Shown: in pieces, positions 43,371 through 51,249 of the stretch
Numbering within the stretch: the first letter of the stretch is position 1
How the letters are laid out: each line of letters opens with the position of its first letter
Assembly: GCA_022843175.1 (NCBI GenBank)
Contig: JALHOE010000024.1
Coordinates: forward strand, 1-64,000
Reading direction: 5' to 3'
Length of the DNA: 64,000 nt
DNA from: Deltaproteobacteria bacterium
GTDB lineage: Bacteria > Myxococcota_A > Polyangia > Polyangiales > JADJMO01
Notes under the pieces: model-generated
Told to the model about the DNA's origin: nothing
The model's input: the letters and a program-made list of their open reading frames with translations, nothing else
The model's database searches: none
Made by a program: the position numbers and the translations under genes

Positions 43371-43918
43371 GACGTCCTCCGATTCACACGCACTTCGGCC
43401 TCGGCGATGCGTCGCTTCACGGTCGCGAGGGAGACGTCGCACAGCTTGGCGACGTCGGGCAGCGTCTCGCCCTCGACATGGTGAAGGACCCACGGCACGC
43501 GGAGGTCGGGTGGAATTTGGTCGAGCGCCTGGTAGAGCTCCTCCACCAGGCGTTGGTCGTGCGGATTCGATGCGCGCGGCATCACCAGCTCGACAGCACG
43601 CGATAAGAAACGAAAGCGACGGCGTTTGCTCAGGCGCTTGTGCACCCGATTGATCACGATGCGCACGAGCCACGGACGAAACCCGGCGGGCTCGCGCAGA
43701 TCGTCGAGCGCGAGCGCCGCGTCGGTGAACGCCTCCTGGAGGACGTCGTCGACCTCCTCGTCGTTCCCGAGCAAGCGATAGACGACCCCGGCTACGTAGC
43801 GCGCGTGCCGGCGGTAGAGCGAGGCGAACGCCCGTTCGTCCCCACGCCGCGCCTGCTCGACGAGGGTGGCGTCGTCGGCCGGTACGGCGGCGACTCGGGG
43901 CGTGTTCATCTCGCTCAT
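43367..43918 (-). CDS. ECF-type RNA polymerase sigma factor
   Basis: 183 residues. Sigma-2 region: DERAFASLYRRHARYVAGVV, then the region 2.3/2.4 stretch DEEVDDVLQEAFTDAAL and FRPWLVRIVINRVHKRL. Sigma-4 region: ALDQIPPDLRVPWVLHHVEG, TLPDVAKLCDVSLATVKRRI with the DNA-binding helix. No region 1.1 or 3, so it belongs to group 4 (ECF). It directs RNA polymerase to a small regulon that probably includes this operon. It is the first of four coupled genes (sigma, FecR-TPR, exported protein, RCC1 lipoprotein). No clear -35 AAC/-10 CGT promoter motif was recognised upstream. Confidence 0.92.
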   Translation of the reverse strand: MSEMNTPRVAAVPADDATLVEQARRGDERAFASLYRRHARYVAGVVYRLLGNDEEVDDVLQEAFTDAALALDDLREPAGFRPWLVRIVINRVHKRLSKRRRFRFLSRAVELVMPRASNPHDQRLVEELYQALDQIPPDLRVPWVLHHVEGETLPDVAKLCDVSLATVKRRIAEAEVRVNRRTS

Positions 43919-43972
43919 AAAGAGGCCACGCGGGCGGAAGACCGGCTCAGAAATCGAAAGTACACGACATTG

Positions 43973-43989
43973 CTGGCTTTTTGCCAGCC
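43973..43989. terminator. Small hairpin GCTGGC-TTTTT-GCCAGC
   Basis: A 6-bp stem with a T5 loop lies between the sigma gene start and the downstream nucleotidyltransferase pair, in the 134-base intergenic region. The purpose is uncertain; it may affect transcription of either neighbour. Confidence 0.35.
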
Positions 43990-44052
43990 TCGACCCGGCG
44001 CGTGACGCGGAGCGCTGATCGGGCTCGATACGGGCGGTGCTACGATCGCAGG

Positions 44053-44220
44053 GTGATTCGCGAACAGGATCCGGCCGTCGAGGTGCGGCTCCTCCAGGCG
44101 CTCGCCATGATGGAGAGCGGCATTCGCCTCAAGCGCGTCAGTCTCCGCGAGCAGCATCCCCGAGCGAGCGAAGCCGAGCTCGACGAGTTGCTGGACCGCT
44201 GGTTGGCCCGCGATGAGTGA
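44053..44220 (+). CDS. Small acidic protein, possible antitoxin
   Basis: 55 residues from a GTG start (MIREQDPAVEVRLLQALAMM); longer frames upstream are less plausible. It is charged and helical, with Leu-rich heptads and the tail EAELDELLDRWLARDE. No DNA-binding motif is obvious. It overlaps the following nucleotidyltransferase-like gene by 8 bases (GTGAACC region, stop inside the next start), the coupling expected of a two-gene toxin-antitoxin module. I do not recognise the family; the antitoxin role is an inference from position and size. Confidence 0.6.
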   Translation: MIREQDPAVEVRLLQALAMMESGIRLKRVSLREQHPRASEAELDELLDRWLARDE

Positions 44221-44800
44221 ACCGACGCCGCTCGCGGCGCTCGGCGAGGTGGCCGCGGTCCTGCGCAAGCGCCAAACGGCGTTCGCCCTCGTCGGCGGTC
44301 TCGCAGTCTCCGCACGCGGCGAGGTTCGCTTTACACGCGACGTCGATCTCGCCGTCGCGCTCGACGACAGCGCGATCGAGTTACTGGTCCGCGACCTTCG
44401 CGCAGCCGGTTATCGCATCGACACGCTGCTCGAACACGAGACCGCGCAGCGCATCGCGACGGTTCGCATGCGCACCCGCGCCGGGATCTTGGTCGACATC
44501 CTGTGCGGCAGTAGCGGTATCGAGCCCGAGATTGTCCTCGGCGCGACAATCATGACGCTCCCCGAGGCGGGGGACATCGCCGTTGCGCAGCGCGAGGAGC
44601 TGCTCGCGATGAAGATCCTCTCGATGACGGACAAACGACTTCAAGACCGAATCGATGCCCGCGCTCTCGTGGCAAGCAGCCCTCCCCTGAACCTCGAACG
44701 CGTGCGTCTACGACTCCGCCAGATCAGCGAACGAGGCTACGATCGTGGGCAGGACCTGGCGGCTAAGCTGGCCACGGTGCTCGCAGAGGTCGGCGCGTAG
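44213..44800 (+). CDS. AbiEii/MenT-like nucleotidyltransferase
   Basis: 195 residues. The nucleotidyltransferase core motif reads FALVGGLAVSARGEVRFTR and then DVDLAVAL: G-G, a spaced Gly, and the DxD metal-binding pair. A helical region follows (IELLVRDLRAAGYRIDTLL) and the third acidic strand RAGILVDILCG. This layout matches the AbiEii/nucleotidyl-transferase toxin superfamily (MNT fold), which can modify tRNA or protein. A domesticated enzyme is also possible. Overlap with the small gene before it suggests a toxin-antitoxin pair. Activity and target are not shown by sequence. Confidence 0.72.
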   Translation: MSEPTPLAALGEVAAVLRKRQTAFALVGGLAVSARGEVRFTRDVDLAVALDDSAIELLVRDLRAAGYRIDTLLEHETAQRIATVRMRTRAGILVDILCGSSGIEPEIVLGATIMTLPEAGDIAVAQREELLAMKILSMTDKRLQDRIDARALVASSPPLNLERVRLRLRQISERGYDRGQDLAAKLATVLAEVGA

Positions 44801-44935
44801 TCGCTCTCCGCCAGTGTCTCGCGGGCCCCCCCCTGCGCGCCTCGCGATGACGCGAAACGGGCTGCCGAATAGCCCATTCCGGGGGAGTGGCCGAGTCGCC
44901 CGGGTCCCGTATCGTCGCCGGCGGGAGGTCACCCC

Positions 44936-45352
44936 ATGTCCCTCGACGCCGAAGCCCTGCGCGACAGCCTCGCGCTCGTCGCGAGCCGCGAGCCCGCGAT
45001 CACCAAGCGTTTCTACGAGATTCTGTTCGAACGGTACCCGGCCGCGCGGCCGCTGTTCTCCCACAACGCGCCGGAGCGACAGCAGAAGATGCTCCAGGAC
45101 GCGATCGTCGCCGTCGTCGATCACGTCGAGGACGCGTCGTGGTTGCAGGAGACCCTCTCTGCGATGGGGGCGAAGCACGTCGAGTACGGCGTCACCGAGG
45201 AGATGTACCCGTGGGTCGGGGAGTGCTTGCTCGCGACGCTCGCGGAGATCGCGAAGGACGCGTGGACGCCACGCGTGGAGCGCGCGTGGACCGACGCGTA
45301 CGGCGCGATCTCCGGCCTGATGCTCGCAGGCGCGAAGCGCGCCGCCCAATAG
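44936..45352 (+). CDS. Bacterial globin (flavohemoglobin-type globin domain only)
   Basis: 138 residues, one globin fold. Helix B/C region ITKRFYEILFERYPAARPLF, E-helix area SHNAPERQQKMLQDAIV with a distal Gln/Met, and F-helix MGAKHVEYGVTEEMYPWVG with the proximal His in KHVEYGV. No reductase domain follows, so it is a single-domain hemoglobin rather than flavohemoglobin. It may bind oxygen or nitric oxide in the cytoplasm. It stands alone, with a 135-base upstream region and a converging pseudogene downstream. Confidence 0.87.
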   Translation: MSLDAEALRDSLALVASREPAITKRFYEILFERYPAARPLFSHNAPERQQKMLQDAIVAVVDHVEDASWLQETLSAMGAKHVEYGVTEEMYPWVGECLLATLAEIAKDAWTPRVERAWTDAYGAISGLMLAGAKRAAQ

Positions 45353-45368
45353 AAGTTGCGTGACCCCG

Positions 45369-46309
45369 TCACGGGAGCGGCGCGCGGAAGAGGACGACCT
45401 CGCCCTTCAGGTCGGCCGGGTTCTGCGCGGAGGATTCCCAAACGACGGTCCTCCCCGCGACCATCGCGGTCCAGACGTCGCCTGGCGAGTGGGCGATCGT
45501 TCTGCGACCCGCATCGGTCACCAGCACGAGGTCGTGACCGTCGACCGCGATGACGCCTCGTCATAACCCATCGGCCTCAGCTGGTCGCCGCTCTTCATGT
45601 ACGCGCGCGGCACGCGCCCGACGCGCGCGGCACGCGCCCGACGCGCGCGGCACGCGCCGCAACGTCGCGCCGGTGTCGTCCTGCTCCACGAAGTACACGT
45701 GCTTCGCGTTGGCGGTGCATCCACGAAACAAACTGCGCCGGTGGCCCACCACGACCCTCTGCGCCCGCGTCGCCAGGTTGAACGAGAGGATCCGCCCGTC
45801 CGTCGGGTGACCGGCGGCCACCGTGCCGGAGCTCACGACAAAGAGGTCGTTTTCAAAAAGGTGCAGCCCTTTGATGTACTCCGGCAACTCGACACGACGC
45901 TGCTCGCCGGTCCGCCGTGTAACGCGGCGACCACCGTCGCCTTGCAGCTGCTCGAGCACTTCTTGTCGTAGGTGAGCCACGCCGCGCCGGCAGGCGACGC
46001 CGCGACGAGACGGTGGTCTTCGATCGCGGCGACCTTCGCCGTCGTGCCATCGAAGTCGGTGGAGCTCAGGGTGTCCTTGGTGAGCCACCAAACCCGGTTG
46101 TCGTGCGCGGCGACGAGCCGCAGCTCACCGCGCGTCACTTCGATGGGGGTCGCGCCCTCGATCGGCTTCGCGTCGACGCCGGTGTCGACGACGCCTGTGT
46201 CGACGACCTTCGGCGGGTCCGGGACGATCGCGATCTCTTCCCGCTTCGGGCGCTGACACGCGGCGACAAAGACGAAGAGCAACGCGAAGCCGCGCAAGGG
46301 AGCCTGCAA
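45369..46309 (-). pseudogene. Frameshifted lipoprotein gene
   Basis: Fragments in several frames read as one protein: LRGFALLFVFVAAC (lipobox), PIEGATPIEVTRGELRLVAA, then VELPEYIKGLHLFENDLFVV, then AYMKSGDQLRPMGYDEA, then VIAVDGHDLVLVTDAGRRT to the final LFRAPLP stop. Frame breaks occur near 45893-45900 (net -1), at the tandem repeat 45601-45657, and near 45553-45560 (net -1). The start is uncertain (TTG at 46309 used). Intact, it would be a lipoprotein of about 300 residues with beta-propeller-like strands. The repeat break is undone if only one copy is present. Either a decayed gene or a cluster of sequencing errors; all neighbours are intact. Confidence 0.8.
45601..45657. repeat. 20-bp tandem repeat, 2.85 copies, in a lipoprotein pseudogene
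   Basis: Two exact copies of ACGCGCGCGGCACGCGCCCG (45601-45620, 45621-45640) and 17 bases of a third. The unit is not a multiple of three. Removing 40 bases (one copy left) restores an open frame running LRRVPRAYMKSG across the site. Confidence 0.9.
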
Positions 46310-46349
46310 AATGATCGGCCCGCGATCACCCGCACGCGACCCGAGCCGA

Positions 46350-46712
46350 CTACTCACCGCAAATATCGACGAGCTTGTTGCCGAGGACGACGACCACATC
46401 GTCCCCCGCATGCTCCTTGGTAACCGCGTTGATCGGCCCCTTGAGTCGGGAGCACAGCTTCTTGCACGTCGGCGCCGCGCTCTTGCCGTCACACGACGAG
46501 GCGTGTTTCTCCATCGCATCGAGCGCCTTGTGACACGCCGCCGCGAACTTGGGCGCCCCGGTGTTTGGCAGCTTGCCGGGGCGCGCGCACACGGCCAGGC
46601 ATGTCTCGAGGTTGCTATCGGACGAGTCCGGGCATTCGGCTTCTGCCTTCTGGAACTCGTCCTTGCAAGCGATCAGCGAGACACAGTAGGCGAGCGCCAA
46701 CAGTTTCCTCAT
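46350..46712 (-). CDS. Small Cys-rich lipoprotein
   Basis: 120 residues from the ATG at 46712, with GGAGGA 7 bases upstream (a GTG one codon earlier is too close to it). Signal MRKLLALAYCVSLIAC with a lipobox Cys. The mature part has eight Cys in a helical, charged domain (CPDSSDSNLETCLAVCA, CHKALDAMEKHASSC, CKKLCSRLKG), a pattern like that of the partial lipoprotein at the right end of the window. No family recognised. It lies between the ferritin-like paralogue B (54 bases) and the pseudogene (40 bases), all in one direction. Confidence 0.75.
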   Translation of the reverse strand: MRKLLALAYCVSLIACKDEFQKAEAECPDSSDSNLETCLAVCARPGKLPNTGAPKFAAACHKALDAMEKHASSCDGKSAAPTCKKLCSRLKGPINAVTKEHAGDDVVVVLGNKLVDICGE

Positions 46713-46766
46713 CACTTCCTCCGTCCGGCGAGCGTACCCCGCGGAGCGGTAATTGTGGATAATTCC

Positions 46767-47669
46767 TTATCGAAGCAGCGCGCGCAGCATCGGAAGGACG
46801 ATCTCGATCGGCGGGACCGCGCTCGGAGCTGCGGACAGCTCCGCGCGAAGCTCCTCCAGGGCGGCCGTCTTCGCCGCGCCCACGCGGGCGCGCGCGGCGG
46901 GCGACAACCGGGCTGCGAGCCAGCGGTCGAGATCGGCGGAGAGGGCGGCGTGGCGGGTCTCGTCGTGGGCGATGCGTTGGTAGGCGGCGCGGACGTCGCG
47001 CTCGGGCGCGTGGCGGGCGCGCCACCACGCCGCGAGGGCGCCGTAGGTCTCGCGCACGCAGCCCTCGATCGCGTTCTCGAGCGCGATCTCCTCGAGCGAG
47101 CGGATCGACATCGCGGCGACGACCGGTCTCACCACCGTGAGACCGCGTTGGCGCGCGAGGGCGGTCGTGGCGCGCGTGTGGCGGACCTCGTCGCGACGCG
47201 AGCGACGCGCCGCACGGAGCAGGCGACGAGGCGCGCCGTGGTGACGGAGCTCCTTCGCCAGGTGCGCGAAGGCGTATACCGATGCGGCTTCCAGGTGCGC
47301 GGCGGCGGCGAAGTCGGAGCCCTCGGCGTGCGAGCGAAGCGCGCTCGGCCGTCGACCCTCGCACATCGGCTGCGTCCGGCACTCGACGGCGTCGACCGTC
47401 TGCCCCTTCTCCTGCAGCTTGGTGAAGCTGCACGAGAGGAGCGTGGCGAAGTCGTTGAAGCGCTCGCACGCGGCTTCGCAGGTCGTCGGCCGCGGGCCCG
47501 CATCCGACGCGCCGCCGTCGGCGGGGACGCCGGCGTCGTCCAAGAGCGCCATGGCATAGGTGGTAGTAACCGTTCCTCCACAGCCGTCGGTGCTCGAGCA
47601 GGCACACAACGACAGTGACGCCGAGGAAATCGCGGCGAGGAGCAAGCGCTGAAGGAGCTTCGCGTTCAT
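46767..47669 (-). CDS. Ferritin-like di-iron lipoprotein, paralogue B
   Basis: 300 residues. Signal with a Cys-rich lipobox region (ASLSLCAC). A short Asp/Ala/Gly linker and a Cys-rich head (CEAACERFNDFATLLSC) precede the ferritin-like domain: LEAASVYAFAHLAKEL, SRRDEVRHTRATTAL, ALENAIEGCVRE, and AHDETRHAALSADL. Same DExRH-DExRH and ENA-EGCVRE layout as the gene at 30 kb, which shows a gene duplication. A four-helix di-iron role on the cell surface is likely. The neighbours (a YtfJ-like protein and a Cys-rich lipoprotein) lie in the same direction with gaps of 41 and 54 bases. Confidence 0.8.
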   Translation of the reverse strand: MNAKLLQRLLLAAISSASLSLCACSSTDGCGGTVTTTYAMALLDDAGVPADGGASDAGPRPTTCEAACERFNDFATLLSCSFTKLQEKGQTVDAVECRTQPMCEGRRPSALRSHAEGSDFAAAAHLEAASVYAFAHLAKELRHHGAPRRLLRAARRSRRDEVRHTRATTALARQRGLTVVRPVVAAMSIRSLEEIALENAIEGCVRETYGALAAWWRARHAPERDVRAAYQRIAHDETRHAALSADLDRWLAARLSPAARARVGAAKTAALEELRAELSAAPSAVPPIEIVLPMLRALLR

Positions 47670-47710
47670 CGGAACGCGCCCTGCTGCACGGCACGTGCCG
47701 GGGGCGTGCG

Positions 47711-48208
47711 CTACGTGCCGAGCTTGTCGATCCGATTGAGGAGATCGTCCTCTTGCACCGTGGTGAGCCCGCCAGTGCTCGCCCACACGACCTTGCCGGC
47801 AGCGTCGAGGACGATGATGTTGGACGTGTTGCTCGACGCGGAGAACGAGGTTCGTCCGCCGCCGCTCCAATCGGCCCACACGGTGATGCCGGCCTTCTTG
47901 CCCGCGCTGCGGAGCGCGTCTTTCACGAAGCCCTTGGCCGGCCAGAAGTCCCACGACTTCACGTCGGCGATGGCGAGCACCGAGACCTTCTTCGCGGTGG
48001 GGCTCTTGCCCTGCAGCTTGCCGAGCCGCTGCTTGAAGCGCTCGTTCTGATCGCCGCCGTCTTTGTCCTCGTAGAAGACGATGGTGGGGTGGCCCTTGGT
48101 CAGCGCGCTGACCTTGGCCGATTTGTCGTCTGCGTCGTGCACGACGAAGTCGGCCGGCACAGCGCCGGGCTTGAGGAGCAGGAGCACCGACAGCGAGAGG
48201 AACCGCAC
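47711..48208 (-). CDS. YtfJ-like thioredoxin-fold exported protein
   Basis: 165 residues from a GTG start; no ATG fits. Hydrophobic signal (LSVLLLLKPGAVPA). Thioredoxin-like fold: FVVHDADDKSAKVSAL, HPTIVFYEDKDG, NIIVLDAAGKVVWASTG. It lacks a CxxC pair, so it is not a classical redox protein; YtfJ-type periplasmic proteins share this trait. The function is unknown. It is divergent from the aminotransferase gene, with 53 bases between the starts, and heads the lipoprotein series toward 46 kb. Confidence 0.65.
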   Translation of the reverse strand: MRFLSLSVLLLLKPGAVPADFVVHDADDKSAKVSALTKGHPTIVFYEDKDGGDQNERFKQRLGKLQGKSPTAKKVSVLAIADVKSWDFWPAKGFVKDALRSAGKKAGITVWADWSGGGRTSFSASSNTSNIIVLDAAGKVVWASTGGLTTVQEDDLLNRIDKLGT

Positions 48209-48261
48209 CGAGATAACGATGCCGGTTGTCGCCCGCGCGTCACAGGCTTTTCGTGGCGTCG

Positions 48262-49422
48262 ATGCGTGAGCCGAAGCTGTCGGAGCGGACGCGTTGGAAG
48301 CTCGACGACAACGCGTTGTCCCGTGCAGTCCGCGAAGCTCGCGCTCGGCGCAGCGTCGTCGATCTCACCGAGTCGAACCCGACGCGCGCGGGGCTCTCGC
48401 CCGGCGCAGAAATGCTCGGCGAGCTGGCCCACCCGCGCGGCGCCACCTACGAACCGGTGGCGGTCGGCCACGAGGACGCCCGCGCGGCCATCGCCGCCTA
48501 CTACCGCGACAAGGGCGTCACCATCGATCCTGCCCGCGTGGTCGTCAGCGCGAGCACGAGCGAGGCGTACAGCTGGCTGTTCAAGCTCCTCTGCGACCGC
48601 GACGACTCGGTGCTGGTGCCGCAGCCGAGCTACCCCCTCTTCGACTACCTGGCCACGCTCGAGGACGTGCGCCTGGTGCCCTACCCGCTCATGCGTGACG
48701 AGCGGTTCGCGATCGACCTCGCCGCGCTCGAACGCGCGATCGACAGCCACACGCGCGCGATCCTCCTCGTCCACCCCAACAACCCCACCGGGACGTTCGT
48801 GCGGCGCGCCGAGGCCGAGGCGCTCGAGGCGCTCGCCCGGCGTCACGGGCTCGCGCTGATCGTCGACGAGGTGTTCGGCGACTACGCCCACGGCCCCGGC
48901 GACTGGCTCCCCACCTTCGCCGGCCGCGGCAACGCCATGACGTTCGTGCTCAGCGGGCTGTCGAAGGTTTGCGCGCTCCCGCAGTTGAAGCTCGGGTGGA
49001 TCGTCGCCGAGGGTCCCGTCGAGCAGGCGTTCGGCCGCCTCGAGATCATCGCCGACACGTACTTGTCGGTGGCGACGCCGATCCAGCGTGCGCTGCCCAC
49101 CATTCTCGGCGAGCGCGCCGTCGTGCAGGGAGCGATTCGCGCGCGCGTCGGCGAGAACCTCGCGGCCCTCGACGCGCTCCTCGCAGCCCACCCGAGCGTG
49201 CGGCGCCTGCCGGCGGATGGGGGCTGGTCCGCGGTGCTCGAGGTGCCGCGCACCCACGACGACTGGGCCGAGGTGCTCGTGCACGACGAGGGCGTGCTCG
49301 TGCAACCCGGCTGGTTCTTCGACTTCGAGCGCGAGGGCGTGCTGGTCGTCAGCCTGCTCCCCGAGCCGCGCACCTTCGCCGCGGCCATGACCGCGGTGCT
49401 CGGCCGGATTACGCGCGACTGA
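48262..49422 (+). CDS. Class I/II PLP-dependent aminotransferase
   Basis: 386 residues from the ATG at 48262; a TTG 12 codons upstream is less likely. Fold type I motifs: TESNPTRAGL, the cofactor ring-binding segment SASTSEAYSWLF, HPNNPTGTFV, DEVFGDYAHG and the Schiff-base Lys in SGLSKVCALPQLKLGW. Substrate specificity (aromatic, alanine or other amino acid) cannot be read. It uses 2-oxo acids as acceptors. Its 3' end overlaps the converging TerB-like gene by 14 bases. Confidence 0.9.
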   Translation: MREPKLSERTRWKLDDNALSRAVREARARRSVVDLTESNPTRAGLSPGAEMLGELAHPRGATYEPVAVGHEDARAAIAAYYRDKGVTIDPARVVVSASTSEAYSWLFKLLCDRDDSVLVPQPSYPLFDYLATLEDVRLVPYPLMRDERFAIDLAALERAIDSHTRAILLVHPNNPTGTFVRRAEAEALEALARRHGLALIVDEVFGDYAHGPGDWLPTFAGRGNAMTFVLSGLSKVCALPQLKLGWIVAEGPVEQAFGRLEIIADTYLSVATPIQRALPTILGERAVVQGAIRARVGENLAALDALLAAHPSVRRLPADGGWSAVLEVPRTHDDWAEVLVHDEGVLVQPGWFFDFEREGVLVVSLLPEPRTFAAAMTAVLGRITRD

Positions 49423-49768
49423 GCGCGTCGACCACGCGCTCTTCGACGCCCTTGCCGTCGATGCCGATCGCGGCGCCGACGGCCTCGAGATACGCGCGCT
49501 CCTCGGGCACCACCTGGCCATCGGCGCAGGCGGCCTCGACGAGACGGGTGAACGCCTCTTGCTGCACGTCCGCTGGCAGCGACTTCATCTCGGTGACCGC
49601 CTCGTCCTTGTCGACGATCGGGAAGAGCTCCTCGCGCTGAGCGGGCGGGATCCCGAACTTCAGCATCATCCGATCGAGGAACGCCTCTTCCTTGTCGTCG
49701 AGGTCGTCGTCGGCGACGACGATGCCAGCGATCAGACGACAGATCTTCTTTCGGAGCACTTCGTCCAT
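49409..49768 (-). CDS. TerB-like helical protein
   Basis: 119 residues, all alpha. Acidic helices with the TerB pattern: RLIAGIVVADDDLDDKEEAFLDRM, and CADGQVVPEERAYLEAVGAAIG, each like an EF-type A-D-G-x-V-x-x-E-E motif that can bind a metal. TerB proteins occur in tellurite-resistance and other stress systems; no other ter genes are close, so that role is not implied. It has an 87-base gap to the upstream membrane protein gene. Confidence 0.75.
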   Translation of the reverse strand: MDEVLRKKICRLIAGIVVADDDLDDKEEAFLDRMMLKFGIPPAQREELFPIVDKDEAVTEMKSLPADVQQEAFTRLVEAACADGQVVPEERAYLEAVGAAIGIDGKGVEERVVDALSRA

Positions 49769-49855
49769 CGGTTCATCCTAACGCCCTGCCCGCGGTCACG
49801 CGCTACCGACCTGATCCGCGCCCCGATTCCCTCCCAAAACGCGGACCGGGTCTGG

Positions 49856-50464
49856 TTAGAACACCCCGCCGAGGCTCACCGTTTGCGCCGTGGCCGAGAG
49901 CTGAACGCCCTCGAGCGCGCGCTCGTACTTCGCCCCACGCGCGTGGGCGAGCGCGTCGAGGGCGAGCATGGTGGTGCCCTGGATCGCGAGGCCGATCCCG
50001 ACGCCGCGCCACGTGTCGCGGGTGGCGAGGGCCAGCGTGGTGCCGCCGACGATCAGCGCAGCCTCGACGATCTCGAGGATCACGAACGTCCGGTTCACCG
50101 AGCGGATACGCGCGAGCTCCTCGTCGCGAAAGAGCTGTGGCGAGGCCGCGAGCTTGTCGTCGTTCTTACGGATGCGCGCGTCTGTGCCGAGGAGGAGCGC
50201 GCCGCCGAGGATCGTCTGGATGGCGCCGACTACGATGAGGGGGTAGGCGGCGCCGCGGGTGACGGGCGTCTTCCGCGTGAGGAGGTAGCCGCCCGACGAG
50301 ACGGCGAGCAGGCCGACGCTCCCCCAGAGGACGCCGCTCTGCTTCTCACCCTCGAAGTACGTGTGGGTCGCGGACGACAGCTCGTTCGCGCGGGCATCGC
50401 GCGAGTGCAGCAGCCCGAGCGGCCCGAGAAGAACAACGGCCGGCAGGAGCCGGCCGAACCTCAC
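49856..50464 (-). CDS. Membrane protein of unknown function
   Basis: 202 residues from a GTG overlapping the stop of the small membrane protein gene. Signal-like start (RLLPAVVLLGPLGLLHSRDARA), then hydrophobic helices (SGVLWGSVGLLAVSSGGYL, PLIVVGAIQTILGGALLL, FVILEIVEAALIVGGTTLAL, GVGIGLAIQGTTMLALDALA), four in total. No family recognised. Its GTG is translationally coupled to the 42-residue protein before it. Confidence 0.7.
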   Translation of the reverse strand: MRFGRLLPAVVLLGPLGLLHSRDARANELSSATHTYFEGEKQSGVLWGSVGLLAVSSGGYLLTRKTPVTRGAAYPLIVVGAIQTILGGALLLGTDARIRKNDDKLAASPQLFRDEELARIRSVNRTFVILEIVEAALIVGGTTLALATRDTWRGVGIGLAIQGTTMLALDALAHARGAKYERALEGVQLSATAQTVSLGGVF

Positions 50465-50589
50465 GGCGACACGTAGTAGATGAAGACGAGGAACGAGCCG
50501 AGCGTGAAGAAGATGAGACCGATCAGCTTGGGGACGGTCCAGTCGCCCTCGTGAACGCGCGGCAGATCCTTCGGATTGGTCGTCGCCAT
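50461..50589 (-). CDS. 42-residue single-pass membrane protein
   Basis: Short gene, ATG at 50589. The sequence is MATTNPKDLPRVHEGDWTVP with a transmembrane helix (KLIGLIFFTLGSFLVFIYYV) and ends in SP. Overlaps the following membrane protein start by GTGA, so translation is coupled. Small inner-membrane proteins of this size often bind larger membrane partners; here the next gene product is the obvious candidate. No family known to me; the reading frame has a natural start, stop and coupling, which support it. Confidence 0.65.
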   Translation of the reverse strand: MATTNPKDLPRVHEGDWTVPKLIGLIFFTLGSFLVFIYYVSP

Positions 50590-50637
50590 ATCGGGCGGGG
50601 ATTTGGCCCCGATCGGGGCCGCCGTCAACGGCCCGCC

Positions 50638-51249
50638 TCAAAAAGAGGAGCCGGGCTCCTCGAGAAACGCGATTTCGGCCTCGGTCGAGGGGCGGCCGAG
50701 GACCTGGTTCCGGTGTGGGTAGCGGCCAAACCGCTCGATGATGGCGCGGTGCTTGTGCTCGTAGTCGAGGGACGACTTCGCCCGGTCCACGTCGCCGGGG
50801 GGCGCTTCCTCGACGACCCTGGAGAACTCCCGCACCGCCACGTCGTGGATCGCGAGCGACTCGCTGTGCATGAGCGGCATGAGGAAGAACAGCCGCTCGG
50901 CGGTCGTCAGCCCGAGGTGCTCGTCGCGCGCGAGGCCCGCGAGCGTGGTGTGGAGCGCGAGCGCATCGCGCGAGAACGAGTCGGGGCTCCCGCGGAAGCA
51001 GTTCCGCGAGAACTGATCGCACAGGATGATGAACGCGAGCGCGCCGCGCGGCGTGCTGCACCAGCCCCCGAGCTCACCGCGCGAGGCGCGCGCGAGATCG
51101 GGCGCGAACCGCTCGCGGAGCGCGGAGTCGAACGCCTCGTCGCGCGAGAACCAGCGCTTGGCGACGGCGGGCGCGATCGCCGCGTCCGTGGCGCCCTCGA
51201 ACCACACATCGAGCACGGCCCGCGCAGCGTCGGGGATCACTTGCTGCAT
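50638..51249 (-). CDS. DUF924 family protein
   Basis: 203 residues. Typical DUF924 features: VLDVWFEGATDAAIAPAV near the start, KRWFSRDEAFDSALRERF, LGGWCSTPRGALAFIILCDQ, then FSRNCFRGSPDSFSRDALAL, FFLMPLMHSES and FGRYPHRNQVLGRPSTEAE near the end. A helical fold resembling TPR-like repeats; no enzymatic function is established. No membrane segment. Overlaps the stop of a Cys-rich lipoprotein gene by 13 bases. The family call is clear from the signature. Confidence 0.88.
   Translation of the reverse strand: MQQVIPDAARAVLDVWFEGATDAAIAPAVAKRWFSRDEAFDSALRERFAPDLARASRGELGGWCSTPRGALAFIILCDQFSRNCFRGSPDSFSRDALALHTTLAGLARDEHLGLTTAERLFFLMPLMHSESLAIHDVAVREFSRVVEEAPPGDVDRAKSSLDYEHKHRAIIERFGRYPHRNQVLGRPSTEAEIAFLEEPGSSF

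Noticed and set aside
49409-49768. TerB-like gene as part of a tellurite-resistance operon
   Set aside because: No terC, terD, terE or terZ-like genes are near, so only the domain is reported.
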